Source of the DNA: an uncultured Oscillibacter sp.
GTDB taxonomy: Bacteria > Bacillota > Clostridia > Oscillospirales > Oscillospiraceae
NCBI GenBank assembly: GCA_910579435.1
Contig: CAJTVF010000005.1
Span: 26,728-90,727 of the forward strand
Direction of reading: 5' to 3'
Length of the DNA stretch: 64,000 nt
In this document: positions 51,105 through 59,639 of the stretch, piece after piece
How positions within the stretch are numbered: the stretch's first letter is position 1
How the letters are laid out: each line of letters begins with the position of its first letter
Notes under the pieces: generated by a model
What the model was told of the DNA's origin: nothing
Database searches by the model: none
Seen by the model: only the letters and a program-made list of their open reading frames with translations
Program-made: the position numbers and the translations under genes

Positions 51105-52871
51105 CTATCCTTCCTCAAAGCAGGAGAAGGCTGGATAGTAGCGGAAGGGCACGGGGGGGCCCAGGGCGGCGGTCCGGTTTTTCAAAATTTTCAGCTCCAG
51201 CTCCCGGGGGTCCTTCCGCTTCTCCTCGTCGATGTTGAAGCTCCGGCTCCCCGCGCCCCGGGCCTGGAGGCCCATCAGCACGTCGGCGCTGTAGTCGATG
51301 CCGCCGGATTCCTTGAACGCCGACATGGTAGCCTCCACATTGTAATTCTCCCGGTTGAAAGAGGAAATCGCCAGGATGGTGAGCTCCTGCTCCCGGCTGA
51401 GCTTTTTCAGGGCGCAGACCGTCCGGTCCAGGTTCTGCTTATCGGTGAAATGCACGTCCGCCGGGGCGATGATCTGAAGATAATCAACCAGCACCACCGG
51501 ACGCTCCCCGGTCTCTGCGATATGGCGCACCGTTTCCCGGCGGATATCCTCAAATCCGGTTTCATGGTCTCCCTCCCGGAACCAGACCGCTCCGGCATAG
51601 GAGGCATACCGCCGCTTCGCCTCTTCCAGGTGCCGCCGCTCCTCCCGGCTGTATTTCACATACCGCCTTCCGTCCAAAACGCCCCGGACCGTCTTGGCGA
51701 GCTGCTTTCTCCGGCTGCCGTCCGCAAGAAAGGTCTCCCGGGAGACGGACCGGGCCATCAACTCGAAGGCGGACATCTCCAGGGAAAAAATCAGTACATG
51801 CCTGCCTTGCTTCGCCAGCTGGTCCGCCAGCTGCATGCAGAACGCGGTTTTGCCCAAAGAGCTGACGGCCCCCAGGACATAAAGCCCTTCATAAAGTCCC
51901 CCGTCCAGGGCCTTGTCCAGGGAGGGAAAGCCCGTAAGCAGGGCGGGCCTCACAGCCCGGTCCTCTATGTAGCGTTCCAGGGCCTCCATCCGCCCGGCGG
52001 CGGAGAGGTCCCCATAAGGCGGAGGCCGGTGCTCTCTCCAGTCCTCCAGGCACTCCGACAAATACCGCGCCGTTCCGTCCCGGTCCGCCGTCAGGCTCTC
52101 GTTCAGGTCCTTCCCCTCCGGGACCGGGGGACAGCGGTACAGCCAGGGGAACTCCTCCGTCAGGGCGGAGGCCCAGGCGTCCCCGGCGGCATCCTCGTCC
52201 GTCACGACCAGCACGGCCCCCGGCGTCTCCCGGGCCCGCAGCAGCGCCGCCGCCTTTTCCCGGTTTCCCGCCCCGTTCAGGGCGCAGGCCCGGAAGCCCA
52301 GCTCCTCCGCACTGAGGGCGTCGAAGGCTCCCTCCGTTAAAAAGACCGGTTCGTCCCCCGCCAGCAGCTCCGGCTGGAACAACGGGGACGGGACGCCCTT
52401 CTCATTTAGATACCGCTTCTCCCCCACCGATCGCCGGACGGCCCGCCCCCCCTCGCAGGGAATGACTACGCAGTCCCGCTCCGGGTCATAGCGCAGGGAA
52501 AACCGGCGGGCCGTTTCGGCTGACAGGCCCCGGCGGGCGAAATAGCCCTCCCCGCCCGCCGGGGGGGCCTCCGCCGGACGCGGCGGGGAGGGCGGGCGCT
52601 TCGGCTCCCCGCGCCCGTACCGGCGGGCGGCCTCCGCCAGGGCCTCCCCTGGGGAGGACAGCCCCTCGTCGATGGCCAGCAGGTCGAACAGGTCGTAGTC
52701 CGCCCCGCAGGCGAAGCAGTGGACCTTATGCCGCTTGGGGTCGTAGCCCATGGAAGGGTTCCGGTCCAGGTGGGCCGGGTTCAGGCACCGGAAGCGCTTT
52801 CTCGGGTTGATTCCCTTGTCCTGGAGGTATTCCAGGATGCGTGGGCGAAACTCTTCAAAGCTGTCCGCCAT
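51105..52871 (-). CDS. Primase-helicase fusion of a plasmid/ICE-type replication module
   Basis: The 588-residue protein combines a CHC2-type zinc finger (CLNPAHLDRNPSM ... KVHCFACGADYDLFDLL, residues 28-65), a Toprim-like primase domain (VFLTEGAFDALSAEELG near 175, VVTDEDAAGDAWA near 220), and a DnaB/RecA-like helicase domain (GAVSSLGKTAFCMQLADQL near 335 as Walker A, VVLVDYLQIIAP near 465 as Walker B). This is the T7 gp4-like layout found on phages, plasmids and conjugative elements. ATG 52871 follows AAGGAGG. It lies downstream of the Rep-like gene with an iteron region in between, so together they look like an autonomous replication module. Confidence 0.85.
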   Translation of the reverse strand: MADSFEEFRPRILEYLQDKGINPRKRFRCLNPAHLDRNPSMGYDPKRHKVHCFACGADYDLFDLLAIDEGLSSPGEALAEAARRYGRGEPKRPPSPPRPAEAPPAGGEGYFARRGLSAETARRFSLRYDPERDCVVIPCEGGRAVRRSVGEKRYLNEKGVPSPLFQPELLAGDEPVFLTEGAFDALSAEELGFRACALNGAGNREKAAALLRARETPGAVLVVTDEDAAGDAWASALTEEFPWLYRCPPVPEGKDLNESLTADRDGTARYLSECLEDWREHRPPPYGDLSAAGRMEALERYIEDRAVRPALLTGFPSLDKALDGGLYEGLYVLGAVSSLGKTAFCMQLADQLAKQGRHVLIFSLEMSAFELMARSVSRETFLADGSRRKQLAKTVRGVLDGRRYVKYSREERRHLEEAKRRYASYAGAVWFREGDHETGFEDIRRETVRHIAETGERPVVLVDYLQIIAPADVHFTDKQNLDRTVCALKKLSREQELTILAISSFNRENYNVEATMSAFKESGGIDYSADVLMGLQARGAGSRSFNIDEEKRKDPRELELKILKNRTAALGPPVPFRYYPAFSCFEEG

Positions 52872-52889
52872 AGGCTCACGCCCTCCTTT

Positions 52890-53255
52890 TTCAAGCCGTA
52901 TTTTATATGGAGCCGGAGGGCGGCGGGTTCTCCGGTCATAGGATATCCTAAGATATCAATAAGGGGCGGGCGGCGAGCCGGAGCCCTTCCGCCGCCGGGG
53001 CTGGGAGCGGGGCGGCGCACGGGGCCGGGTCGGTCCTGCACGGGTTGGGGTCGTTCTGGCACGGGACGGAGTCGGAGCGGGGCGGTTCCCGGCGGGATGT
53101 TTTCCACAGTTGGCGGGGTTTTGTGCATGGTTCCCCGGTTTTTTTGCGTTTGGGAGGGCGGAACGGCGGGCTTTGCCCCCGTTTGTGGAAAGACGGCCCG
53201 CCTTTTTCCACAGGAGGGCGGGCGGCGCCCCGGAGTTCCGACGTGAAGTCGTGCA
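52890..53255. other. Putative replication origin with iterons and DnaA boxes
   Basis: No convincing gene. GCACGGG occurs three times at an exact 21-bp period (53017, 53038, 53059) inside longer imperfect repeats, as in iteron plasmids. Three DnaA-box-like TTTTCCACA sequences follow (53100-53108; 53184-53191 inverted; 53204-53212). An AT-rich patch with AGGATATCCT lies at 52950-52970. A copy of the 17-bp GCACGA/GTCGG motif sits at 53237-53253. The location between a Rep-like gene and a primase-helicase is what an origin would have. Confidence 0.55.
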
Positions 53256-54524
53256 TCATTTCCCGGATTCCCGGTCCTCTTTCCCCCGTTTTTTCTTGGC
53301 CTCCAGCTGTTTCGCGGCCTTGGCCCTGTCCAGCTTCTGGCGGTAGTCCTGCATGGCGTCGTCGATGCCCACGGTGAGCTGGCCCGCCAGGAAGGTGTTG
53401 ATGTTGTCGTAGTCGATCTCGATGTCCAGGGAGCCGCCGGAGATCTGGCGGATTTCCTCCATGGCTTTTTTGAAGGGCCGGAGGATGGCCTCGTCGTAGT
53501 TGCGGTTTTTGACCTCCTCCTTGGTGGGCAGGCCGATGTACTGAATCACGTCCTCCACCCGTACCCGGAAGCTGCCGTCCTCGTCCATGGGGGCCTTCCG
53601 GGCCCGGTAGTAGAGGTAGAAGGCCATGCGGTAGGCGTTTTCCCCCAGGCGCCCCATCCAGTCGGGGATGAGCTGGTAATACTGGGTCAGGAAGTGCCGG
53701 ACGTTCTCGGCGAAGGCGATGCGGACCTCCCCGGTGTATTTTTTAATGGAGGCCTCCGTGGCCAGGTGGGTGGTGTAGAAGGATTCAAAGTATTTTTTAA
53801 AGGACTCCGCCGTCAGCTTCATCCCCGTGATGGACTGCACGTCCTTTTTCAGCTGCCGGTAGGCCGCGTCGCGGCTTTTCAGGCCCGCCCATTCCATGTA
53901 TTCCGTGATGTTGAACACGGCGGTGTTGTTCCGCCAGTTCTGGGCGTTGCCGCGCATCAGGGTGTAGATCAGGAGCCGGTGGGCCGTCCAGGAGAGGTTG
54001 CGGGTGTATTCCTTCACCGTCTCGAAGATCAGCGTCATCTCATAGTCCTTGTTGCGGTAGCGGATGTTCTGATTCCCATAGGCGTCCGGCTGGTCGTAGG
54101 TGACGGTGATGCCGTTGGAGGCCGGGTGGAACTCCCGTCCCCGCTTCATGTTGGCCCACACGCCGCAGATGAAGTAGGTGGCGGGGCTGTTGCCCAGGAT
54201 GTCGTATTCCGTGGCCCGGGCGGTCAGGTTTGCCTGGAAGATTTCCAGCAGGGCGGCGGCGAAGGCGGCGGTTTCCTCGTCGGGGTCCGCGGCGGCCCGG
54301 GCCAGGTCCTCGGCGGTGTCCAGGGTATGGGTTTTCAGGAATTCGTCCATGATGGGGTAGATTTCCTGGAAGTCGAACTCCGCCAGACGGCGCTTAAAGG
54401 TCCGGGGTTTGTCCTCGGCCAGGGGCTTCAGGCGGCGGTAGGTCTGGAGCATCTCCTGAAACTGGCCGCTCTCCAGGAAGCGGGCGCCGGCCGCCCCGGC
54501 GGGCTTGGGAAGGGTCTGGTCCAT
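53256..54524 (-). CDS. Rep-like replication initiator protein
   Basis: The 422-residue protein has an N-terminal helical part and a central region resembling winged-helix plasmid initiators: ITVTYDQPDAYGNQNIRYRN near 150, RLLIYTLMRGNAQNWRNNTA near 200, FNITEYMEWAGLKSRDAAYR near 220. The FYLYYRARKAPMD and VRVEDVIQYIGLP regions near 310-340 resemble a second winged helix. ATG 54524 follows AAAGGAGG; a longer frame to 54548 has no site. The neighbouring iterons and primase-helicase support a replication role. Its strong basic C-terminus (KAAKQLEAKKKRG) suits DNA binding. The family call is tentative, since I see no single decisive motif. Confidence 0.6.
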   Translation of the reverse strand: MDQTLPKPAGAAGARFLESGQFQEMLQTYRRLKPLAEDKPRTFKRRLAEFDFQEIYPIMDEFLKTHTLDTAEDLARAAADPDEETAAFAAALLEIFQANLTARATEYDILGNSPATYFICGVWANMKRGREFHPASNGITVTYDQPDAYGNQNIRYRNKDYEMTLIFETVKEYTRNLSWTAHRLLIYTLMRGNAQNWRNNTAVFNITEYMEWAGLKSRDAAYRQLKKDVQSITGMKLTAESFKKYFESFYTTHLATEASIKKYTGEVRIAFAENVRHFLTQYYQLIPDWMGRLGENAYRMAFYLYYRARKAPMDEDGSFRVRVEDVIQYIGLPTKEEVKNRNYDEAILRPFKKAMEEIRQISGGSLDIEIDYDNINTFLAGQLTVGIDDAMQDYRQKLDRAKAAKQLEAKKKRGKEDRESGK

Positions 54525-54627
54525 GGGGGCCTCCTTTCGTCGGGACATGATAAATCAGGATGAAGTATAGCATAAAACTGGGAAAAAGGGAAGGTTTTTT
54601 TCCGGGGGCCCGCTCCGTGAAAAACAG

Positions 54628-54666
54628 AAAAGGCGGACGGGCACGTTTCGCGGCCCGTCCGCCTTT
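54628..54666 (-). terminator. Terminator after the Mor-like gene
   Basis: AAAGGCGGACGGGC pairs perfectly with GCCCGTCCGCCTTT around a 10-nt loop, followed on the minus strand by TTTTC. It starts 3 nt after the stop of the Mor-like gene and is symmetrical, so it may act both ways. Confidence 0.88.
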
Positions 54667-54668
54667 TG

Positions 54669-54947
54669 TCATGTCCTCGTCCCGCTGATGATTTTTCGGA
54701 TCTGCCGGACGCTCAGGCGGTACTGCGCCGCCAGCTGCCGGTAGTTTCCCCCGTCGAAGCGGGCCCGGATGGCCCGGTCCCGGGGCCCCCGCTCCAGGCT
54801 TTCCCGCTTCGGGATGTACAGGTCCTGTCCCCCGCACAGGGTAATGAGCTTCAAAAACGCCTTCATTCCCAGCGCTTCCGCCACCTCCCGGAACTCCTCC
54901 GGCACGTCCTCCATAGTGACGGGGCCGTTCCATGCCGCGTTGGTCAT
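54669..54947 (-). CDS. Mor-family transcriptional activator-like protein
   Basis: The 92-residue protein has the Mor/C layout: an N-terminal helical dimerisation part (VPEEFREVAEALGMKAFLKL), the linking strand GGQDLYIPKRESL, and a C-terminal helix-turn-helix NYRQLAAQYRLSVRQIRKII. Phage Mu Mor activates middle genes; related proteins occur on integrative elements. ATG 54947 follows AAAGGAG; a longer frame to 54965 begins in the ribosome-binding site. It is next to the Rep-like gene and separated from it by a terminator. The regulated promoter is not evident; the palindromic CTCACGTGAG at 54974 lies just upstream. Confidence 0.75.
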   Translation of the reverse strand: MTNAAWNGPVTMEDVPEEFREVAEALGMKAFLKLITLCGGQDLYIPKRESLERGPRDRAIRARFDGGNYRQLAAQYRLSVRQIRKIISGTRT

Positions 54948-54973
54948 ATCGTGTCTCCTTTCCATGCAAAAAA

Positions 54974-54991
54974 CTCACGTGAGTTTTGTCC
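54974..54991 (-). repeat. GGACAARN-CTCACRTGAG repeat, copy 2
   Basis: An 18-bp element with a palindromic CTCACGTGAG core. It is a perfect inverted copy of the one at 55749-55766. It lies 27 nt upstream of the Mor-like start. Other copies: 3454-3471 and 59993-60010. Confidence 0.7.
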
Positions 54992-55204
54992 ATCGGACCC
55001 ACGCCCCCGCCGTCAGCTTATAGCCGCGCGGCGCCGCGCAGAGGGCGTTTTCAGGCTCATTACCGTGCTCTTGGCGCGGCCCCGGATGGGTGGGAGCCTC
55101 CTTTCCTGCGCCTCCCGTCCGGGAAGCGGTTCTACAGGATGGGCGCACGGGGGAGGAGGTTGCACGGGGCGGTGCGCCAGGAAACGAAAAAGTTTTGCCG
55201 GGGC
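54992..55204. other. Region without a recognised gene
   Basis: About 210 nt between the inverted repeat and the promoter of the export gene. Frames are open because of high GC but none has a ribosome-binding site or recognisable product. I see nothing else in it. Confidence 0.5.
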
Positions 55205-55251
55205 TTGTAAAGGCGGTGGTTTTGTGGTATCCTGAAAAAACGACAGGATAC
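55205..55251 (+). promoter_or_regulatory. Promoter and leader hairpin of the small export gene
   Basis: TTGTAA (55205-55210), 17 nt, TATCCT (55228-55233). The inverted repeat GTATCCTG/CAGGATAC (55227-55234 and 55244-55251) overlaps the -10 region and the start point, an operator-like placement. The AAGGAG site follows at once. Confidence 0.5.
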
Positions 55252-55265
55252 GGCAAGGAGTAGAT

Positions 55266-55745
55266 ATGGAAGCCTTTGATATGGAATTTTGGAGAGCGGC
55301 GGGACAGACCTTCCTCATGGCCACGGTCCCGGTGATCGAGCTGCGGGGGGCGCTACCCTTCGGCATGGCCCTGGGGCTGCCGGTGTGGGCGGCGTATCTG
55401 GCGGCGGTGCTGGGGAACCTGTTCCCGGTGCCCTTTATCCTGCTGCTGCTGCGGCGGACGTTCGCTTGGCTGCGGCGCTTCCCCCGGCTGGGGAAGTGGG
55501 TGGCCGCCCTGGAGCGCCGGGCCCACCTGAAGGGGCGGACCGTGCGGAAATACAGGCTGGCGGGGCTGGTGCTGCTGGTGGCGGTGCCCCTGCCGGGGAC
55601 CGGGGCCTGGACCGGGGCGCTGGTTGCCGACGTGCTGGATATTCGGATGAGGACCGCCTTGCCCGCCATTGCCTTGGGGGTGCTGATCGCCGGGGCGGCG
55701 GTGGCCGCCGTCTCCTGCGGCGTGCTCGGCGCGGCAGCCATATGA
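55266..55745 (+). CDS. Small multidrug-export-family membrane protein
   Basis: The 159-residue protein has four hydrophobic segments and the family pattern: MATVPVIELRGALPFGMALG near residue 18, a positive central loop LRRFPRLGKWVAALERRAHL, then LVAVPLPGTGAWTGALVADV near residue 105. This matches the Sm_multidrug_ex (COG2426) family, whose function is not established despite the name. ATG 55266 follows AAGGAG at 6 nt. It is a single gene with its own promoter, bounded by inverted copies of an 18-bp repeat at 54974 and 55749. Confidence 0.85.
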   Translation: MEAFDMEFWRAAGQTFLMATVPVIELRGALPFGMALGLPVWAAYLAAVLGNLFPVPFILLLLRRTFAWLRRFPRLGKWVAALERRAHLKGRTVRKYRLAGLVLLVAVPLPGTGAWTGALVADVLDIRMRTALPAIALGVLIAGAAVAAVSCGVLGAAAI

Positions 55746-55748
55746 GGC

Positions 55749-55766
55749 GGACAAAACTCACGTGAG
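55749..55766 (+). repeat. GGACAARN-CTCACRTGAG repeat, copy 3
   Basis: The copy begins 3 nt after the stop of the export gene. With the inverted copy at 54974-54991 it bounds a 793-bp unit. Confidence 0.7.
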
Positions 55767-55812
55767 GCCGGAAGAGCCTCGGGGCCCGAAAGAATCAAGC
55801 GAAATAATTTGC

Positions 55813-55855
55813 GAGGGACGGCCGTCCCTCATGCTTTCCTCTAGAGGAAAGCATG
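55813..55855. repeat. Two abutting perfect palindromes upstream of the double acyltransferase
   Basis: GAGGGACGG/CCGTCCCTC (55813-55830) and a 26-bp perfect palindrome centred on CTAG (55830-55855) share one base. No T-run follows. The layout matches the tandem palindromes of the glycan locus 20-50 kb away. Confidence 0.85.
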
Positions 55856-55918
55856 ATATTCCTTGACAAGAGGGATGAAACGAAGCGGACCGTTCCAGCG
55901 GAAGGAGAGGAAACCACG

Positions 55919-57979
55919 ATGGGAAAAGGGGAGAAAATCGGCGGGGAACAGCTTGCCCGATACCGGAGCGCCGTCATGGGCTTCGCCATTCTTTGGATCA
56001 TGGCTTATCACAGCCGCATGTCCTTTTCGTTCCTGCCGGTGTTTGGAGAGGCCGTCAACCGCTTCCGGGCCAACGGCTTTGGAGGCGTGGATATCTTTTT
56101 GTTCCTCTCCGGCTTCGGGCTGTACGGCTCCCTGTCCCGGGGCGGGGGGCAGCTGGATTTTTATAAACGGCGGCTGAAGCGGGTAATTCCCGCCTACCTG
56201 CCGGTTCTGGCGGCGTGGCTTCTCCTGCGGCTGCCGGGCACGCCCCGGTCCTCCTGGCCCCGGGCCGTTCTGGGGAATCTGACGGGGACCGCCTTCTGGA
56301 CCGGGGCCTCCGCCACCTTCAACTGGTACATGCTGGCGCTGTTTTCCTTTTACTTCATCGCCCCGCTGTTCTTCCGGGCGATGAGGCGCCCCCGGGGCGT
56401 GTGGGGAGTCCTGGCCGCCACGGTGCTGATGGACGCCTGCTTTTTTGGGGAGAGCGTTATGATCGCGGTCACCCGGTTCACGGTCTTCGCCCTGGGCATG
56501 GAGCTGGGGCGGCGGACGGCTCTGGGCTGGGAGATTGGACGGTGGATGGAGCTGGCCGCCTACGCGCTGGGGCTGTCCGGCTATGGGCTGCTGCTGATCC
56601 TGCGGGAGGCGCTGGAGGGCGGTTTGCTGTGGAACGGCGGATTTTACTGGTATCCCTTCATCCTGACCGCGCCGGCCATGACGCTGGCGCTATGCCGCGC
56701 CTTCGCCTGGCTGGAGCGCCGCGCCCCCCTGGTCCTCAGGCTTTTTGAGACCGCCGGGGAGTGCAGCCTGGAGATCTACCTCATCCACATTGTGGCCTTC
56801 GATTATCTCCAGGTTCCGTCAAACCTGCTGTGGCCCGCCGTATACGCCGCCATGCTCCTGAGCGGGTATATTTACCACGCCGCCCTGGGGCGGGTCATGG
56901 CCTGGCGGCCCCGGCGGACCCGCCCGCCCCGCCTGCCGGCCGGGAAGGAGGCGGCGGGCAGGCGGACCCACATCGAGCTGCTGCGGATTCTGGCGGCCTT
57001 CCTCGTCCTGGTGAACCACACCAACAGCGAGATTTTCCTGAGCAACGCCCCCAGCCTCACCTGGTTCTGGTCCGTGACCTACTTTTTTGTCAGCAAGCCC
57101 GCCGTTCCGGTGTTCCTGCTGATTATGGGAGCGGTGCTGCTGGAAAAGGAAGACTCCCCGAGGAAATCGGCGGAGCGGATCCTCCGGATTTTTGTTGTGT
57201 TTCTGGCGGGCTCCTTCCTGTACACGGTCTATTACGGCCATCGGAACGGGACCGCGTTCAGCCTCCGGGATTTCCTATTCCAGCTCCCCACGGCCCGGGC
57301 TACCACGGCCTTCTGGTATCTGTACCTGTATCTGGGCCTGCTGTGCGTGCTGCCGGTCCTGCAGAAGCTGGCCAAGGCGCTGTCCCGGCGGCAGATGGAA
57401 TACCTGTTTCTGCTCACCCTGGGGTTCTGCGGGACGGTCCCCCTGCTCCAGATCCTGTTTTCCACTCCCGGGCTGTCCGGGGACTTCACCGACGGGATGA
57501 TCGGCCATTACCTGGCCCTGGTGCTGCTGGGCTATTACCTGGAGCATGAGGCGGCGCCGTCGCGGCGGGCCTTCCTGTTCTGCCTTGGGGGATACGGCCT
57601 ATCTCTGGCGGTCCAGGTGGCGGGGACGTACCTGCTCTTCCGGCGGAATCCCGAGTCCTATGCTGCGCTGGACAACCGGAAGCTGATCACCATCACCCTG
57701 GCCTCGGCCTGCCTCTATGTCTGCGTCAAATACCTGCTGGAGCGGCATCCCCTCCCGCCGTCCGCCGCCCGAGCCGTCCACCGCCTGGGCCGCCTGACCT
57801 TTGGGATTTACCTGCTGGGGGATTTCATGATTTCCTGGACCCGCCCGGTCTACGAGGCGCTGTGCGGGCATATGCACGTCGTCTTTGCCATGGTTTTGTG
57901 GGAGCTGCTTATTTTCGCCGCAGCGGCCCTGGCCGCCGCCGGGCTCCGGCTGGTTCCGCCCCTGCGGAAGTGGCTTTGA
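55919..57979 (+). CDS. Double acyltransferase-3 fusion protein
   Basis: One frame of 686 residues encodes two complete acyltransferase-3 membrane domains. The first starts LARYRSAVMGFAILWIMAYH (His near residue 31) and runs to about 335; the second starts RTHIELLRILAAFLVLVNHT (about 348) and runs to the end. Each has about ten helices. These enzymes move acetyl or succinyl groups across the membrane onto surface sugars. Tandem fusion of two such domains is unusual. ATG 55919 follows GGAGAGG; an upstream in-frame ATG at 55853 lies in the palindromes without a site. The two halves may modify two positions or act as an internal dimer. Confidence 0.83.
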   Translation: MGKGEKIGGEQLARYRSAVMGFAILWIMAYHSRMSFSFLPVFGEAVNRFRANGFGGVDIFLFLSGFGLYGSLSRGGGQLDFYKRRLKRVIPAYLPVLAAWLLLRLPGTPRSSWPRAVLGNLTGTAFWTGASATFNWYMLALFSFYFIAPLFFRAMRRPRGVWGVLAATVLMDACFFGESVMIAVTRFTVFALGMELGRRTALGWEIGRWMELAAYALGLSGYGLLLILREALEGGLLWNGGFYWYPFILTAPAMTLALCRAFAWLERRAPLVLRLFETAGECSLEIYLIHIVAFDYLQVPSNLLWPAVYAAMLLSGYIYHAALGRVMAWRPRRTRPPRLPAGKEAAGRRTHIELLRILAAFLVLVNHTNSEIFLSNAPSLTWFWSVTYFFVSKPAVPVFLLIMGAVLLEKEDSPRKSAERILRIFVVFLAGSFLYTVYYGHRNGTAFSLRDFLFQLPTARATTAFWYLYLYLGLLCVLPVLQKLAKALSRRQMEYLFLLTLGFCGTVPLLQILFSTPGLSGDFTDGMIGHYLALVLLGYYLEHEAAPSRRAFLFCLGGYGLSLAVQVAGTYLLFRRNPESYAALDNRKLITITLASACLYVCVKYLLERHPLPPSAARAVHRLGRLTFGIYLLGDFMISWTRPVYEALCGHMHVVFAMVLWELLIFAAAALAAAGLRLVPPLRKWL

Positions 57980-57989
57980 CACAGGAAAA

Positions 57990-58030
57990 AGCGCCCCGCC
58001 CAAGGGAGGATTCCCAAGGGCGGGGCGCTC
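57990..58030. terminator. Bidirectional terminator between convergent genes
   Basis: GCGCCCCGCCC pairs with GGGCGGGGCGC around a 16-nt loop, with A-rich and T-rich flanks (AAAAA before, CTCTT after). It lies between the double acyltransferase and the minus-strand secreted protein. Confidence 0.85.
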
Positions 58031-58047
58031 TTAATCAACTGGGTTTT

Positions 58048-59571
58048 TTACGGCTGGAGGTCCCCCGCGGGGCAGAGGGGGCGGTATTCGCCGTCCAGCA
58101 GGAACAGCCGGCCGCTTCCGCCCAAGGTTCCGGAGAGGCTCTCCAGGACCTCCAGGGAACGGAAACGGGTCCCCTCGTACCTGGCCAGGAGGAGCCTTGC
58201 CCCGGTCGGGGCGTTGACGGCCTGATAGCCGCCCCCCGGGGTAGTCTGGATAGCAGCCCCCAGGCGTTCGGTCAGGGTGAAGTCGCTGAAGCCGGTGAGG
58301 ACGAAGGAGGCGTACCATTGGCCGCCCCTCTCGAAGACGGTGTGAAGCACCTCCTCACAGCCGCCGTCCGCCCGGTAGTGCAGAATGGCCAGGAAGTCCG
58401 GGTTGACGCCCGTCGGAACGGGGAGGGTCACCTTGACGGGAACCGCCAGGTCGTGAGGAGTCACCGTGTTGAGAAGGGTCATGGAGAAGTTCACCGCCAG
58501 GGCGGAGTCATAGACGGCGTCCAGAACATGGTCCGCCTGGGGCTTCCCGATGCTCAGGATTGGACTGCCCGCTCCGCTCGGGTCGTTCAGCGCCGCCCCC
58601 ACGATGGAGACCTTGGCCGCGTCGAAGACGCTTTGGAGCTCCGGGGCTACCTCAGGCTTTGCCGGGCCGCCCAGGCGGGCCTCCAGATTCGAGAGGGCTT
58701 CCGCCGCGCCGGTCGGCGCGCCCGGGATGTCCGCCGCCAGGGCGCTTTTCAGCTCCGCCGGGCCCAGGGCCTGGACGGCGCCCCGGAGCTCGTCCGCCGG
58801 GAGGCCGGCGTTCAGGATGGCGTCCAGGGCTCCCAGGGCGTCCTGATGATAGCCTTGGGACCAGCCGGACCACTCCCCGCAGCGGCGGGCCTCAATGTTG
58901 GCGCTGACGGGGCGGACCCGGAAATAGTACCAGCCCGCGCCGAAAGAGCTGAGAATCTGCTCCTCAAAGAAGTCGTTCCTCTTGCCGCTGCGGAGGCGGG
59001 CCGTGCTGCCCGCGCCGCAGATCTCGTCCGGGCTTGCCGCCTCCGTCTTGGACCAGCCGTATTCCACCAGGTAGCCGTCCACATCGGGGTCCGTATCCTG
59101 CCGGTCGTCCCAGACGGCAATGGGCCACTCCCAATGTCCGGCGGCGGGGGTCTCCAGGGCCGTGTTCGGGCCGGGCTCCACGTAGGCGTACACGCCGGAG
59201 GAAACCTCCGCGCTGTCGCTGTACGCTGTGCCGTCCCCCAGGTTCTGGACAGTGAAGAAATAGTTCCCGGAGGGCAGGTCCTGGCTGGCGAGGGCATGGT
59301 ACTTGAAATAGGAGGCCTCGAAGGGACCGGATTCCCCGGCGCCGTGCTCCAGCTGGGCGCTCCAGATGGGGGAGGGATCGTTTTCCTGGTAGAAGGAGAG
59401 ATAGCAGAAGCCCTGGTAGGGCTGCGCAGTCTCCCACCGGACGAGGCCGGGATGGTCCTTGTCCCATTGGAGATTGACGGGATTCCCCAAGGGGACGAAG
59501 CCGGCGGCAAAGGCCGGCGTGGCTAGGGCCAGAAGGGCCAGGAGCAGCGCCGGGAGAAGTTTACATTTCAT
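58048..59571 (-). CDS. Secreted protein with Fn3-like repeats, function unknown
   Basis: This 507-residue protein has a clear signal peptide (MKCKLLPALLLALLALATPA, cut near AFAA). Two beta-sandwich-like segments follow (about 25-225) with paired motifs: CYLSFYQENDPS, GNYFFTVQNLGDGTAYSDSA, then GWYYFRVRPVSANIEARRCG, as in Fn3-like domains. A linker (about 230-300) and a C-terminal beta-rich part with VPVKVTLPVPTGVNPDFLAI resemble the ZU5/C-terminal surface modules of clostridial exoproteins. ATG 59571 follows AGGAGG at 8 nt. No sortase or SLH anchor is seen. I do not recognise a specific function. Confidence 0.75.
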   Translation of the reverse strand: MKCKLLPALLLALLALATPAFAAGFVPLGNPVNLQWDKDHPGLVRWETAQPYQGFCYLSFYQENDPSPIWSAQLEHGAGESGPFEASYFKYHALASQDLPSGNYFFTVQNLGDGTAYSDSAEVSSGVYAYVEPGPNTALETPAAGHWEWPIAVWDDRQDTDPDVDGYLVEYGWSKTEAASPDEICGAGSTARLRSGKRNDFFEEQILSSFGAGWYYFRVRPVSANIEARRCGEWSGWSQGYHQDALGALDAILNAGLPADELRGAVQALGPAELKSALAADIPGAPTGAAEALSNLEARLGGPAKPEVAPELQSVFDAAKVSIVGAALNDPSGAGSPILSIGKPQADHVLDAVYDSALAVNFSMTLLNTVTPHDLAVPVKVTLPVPTGVNPDFLAILHYRADGGCEEVLHTVFERGGQWYASFVLTGFSDFTLTERLGAAIQTTPGGGYQAVNAPTGARLLLARYEGTRFRSLEVLESLSGTLGGSGRLFLLDGEYRPLCPAGDLQP

Positions 59572-59639
59572 AGGGATGTCCTCCTGTATGTTTGATTTGC
59601 ACAATTTATCAAACCTATCATAGCGGAAGCCCCTGATTC

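Noticed and set aside
52948..53259. Possible 100-codon gene after rep
   Set aside because: It is composed of the origin repeats (PCQNDPNP-like) and DnaA boxes; the DNA features explain it better.
54975..55798. Minus-strand open frames across the export gene
   Set aside because: Antisense to a well-supported membrane protein, and low-complexity.
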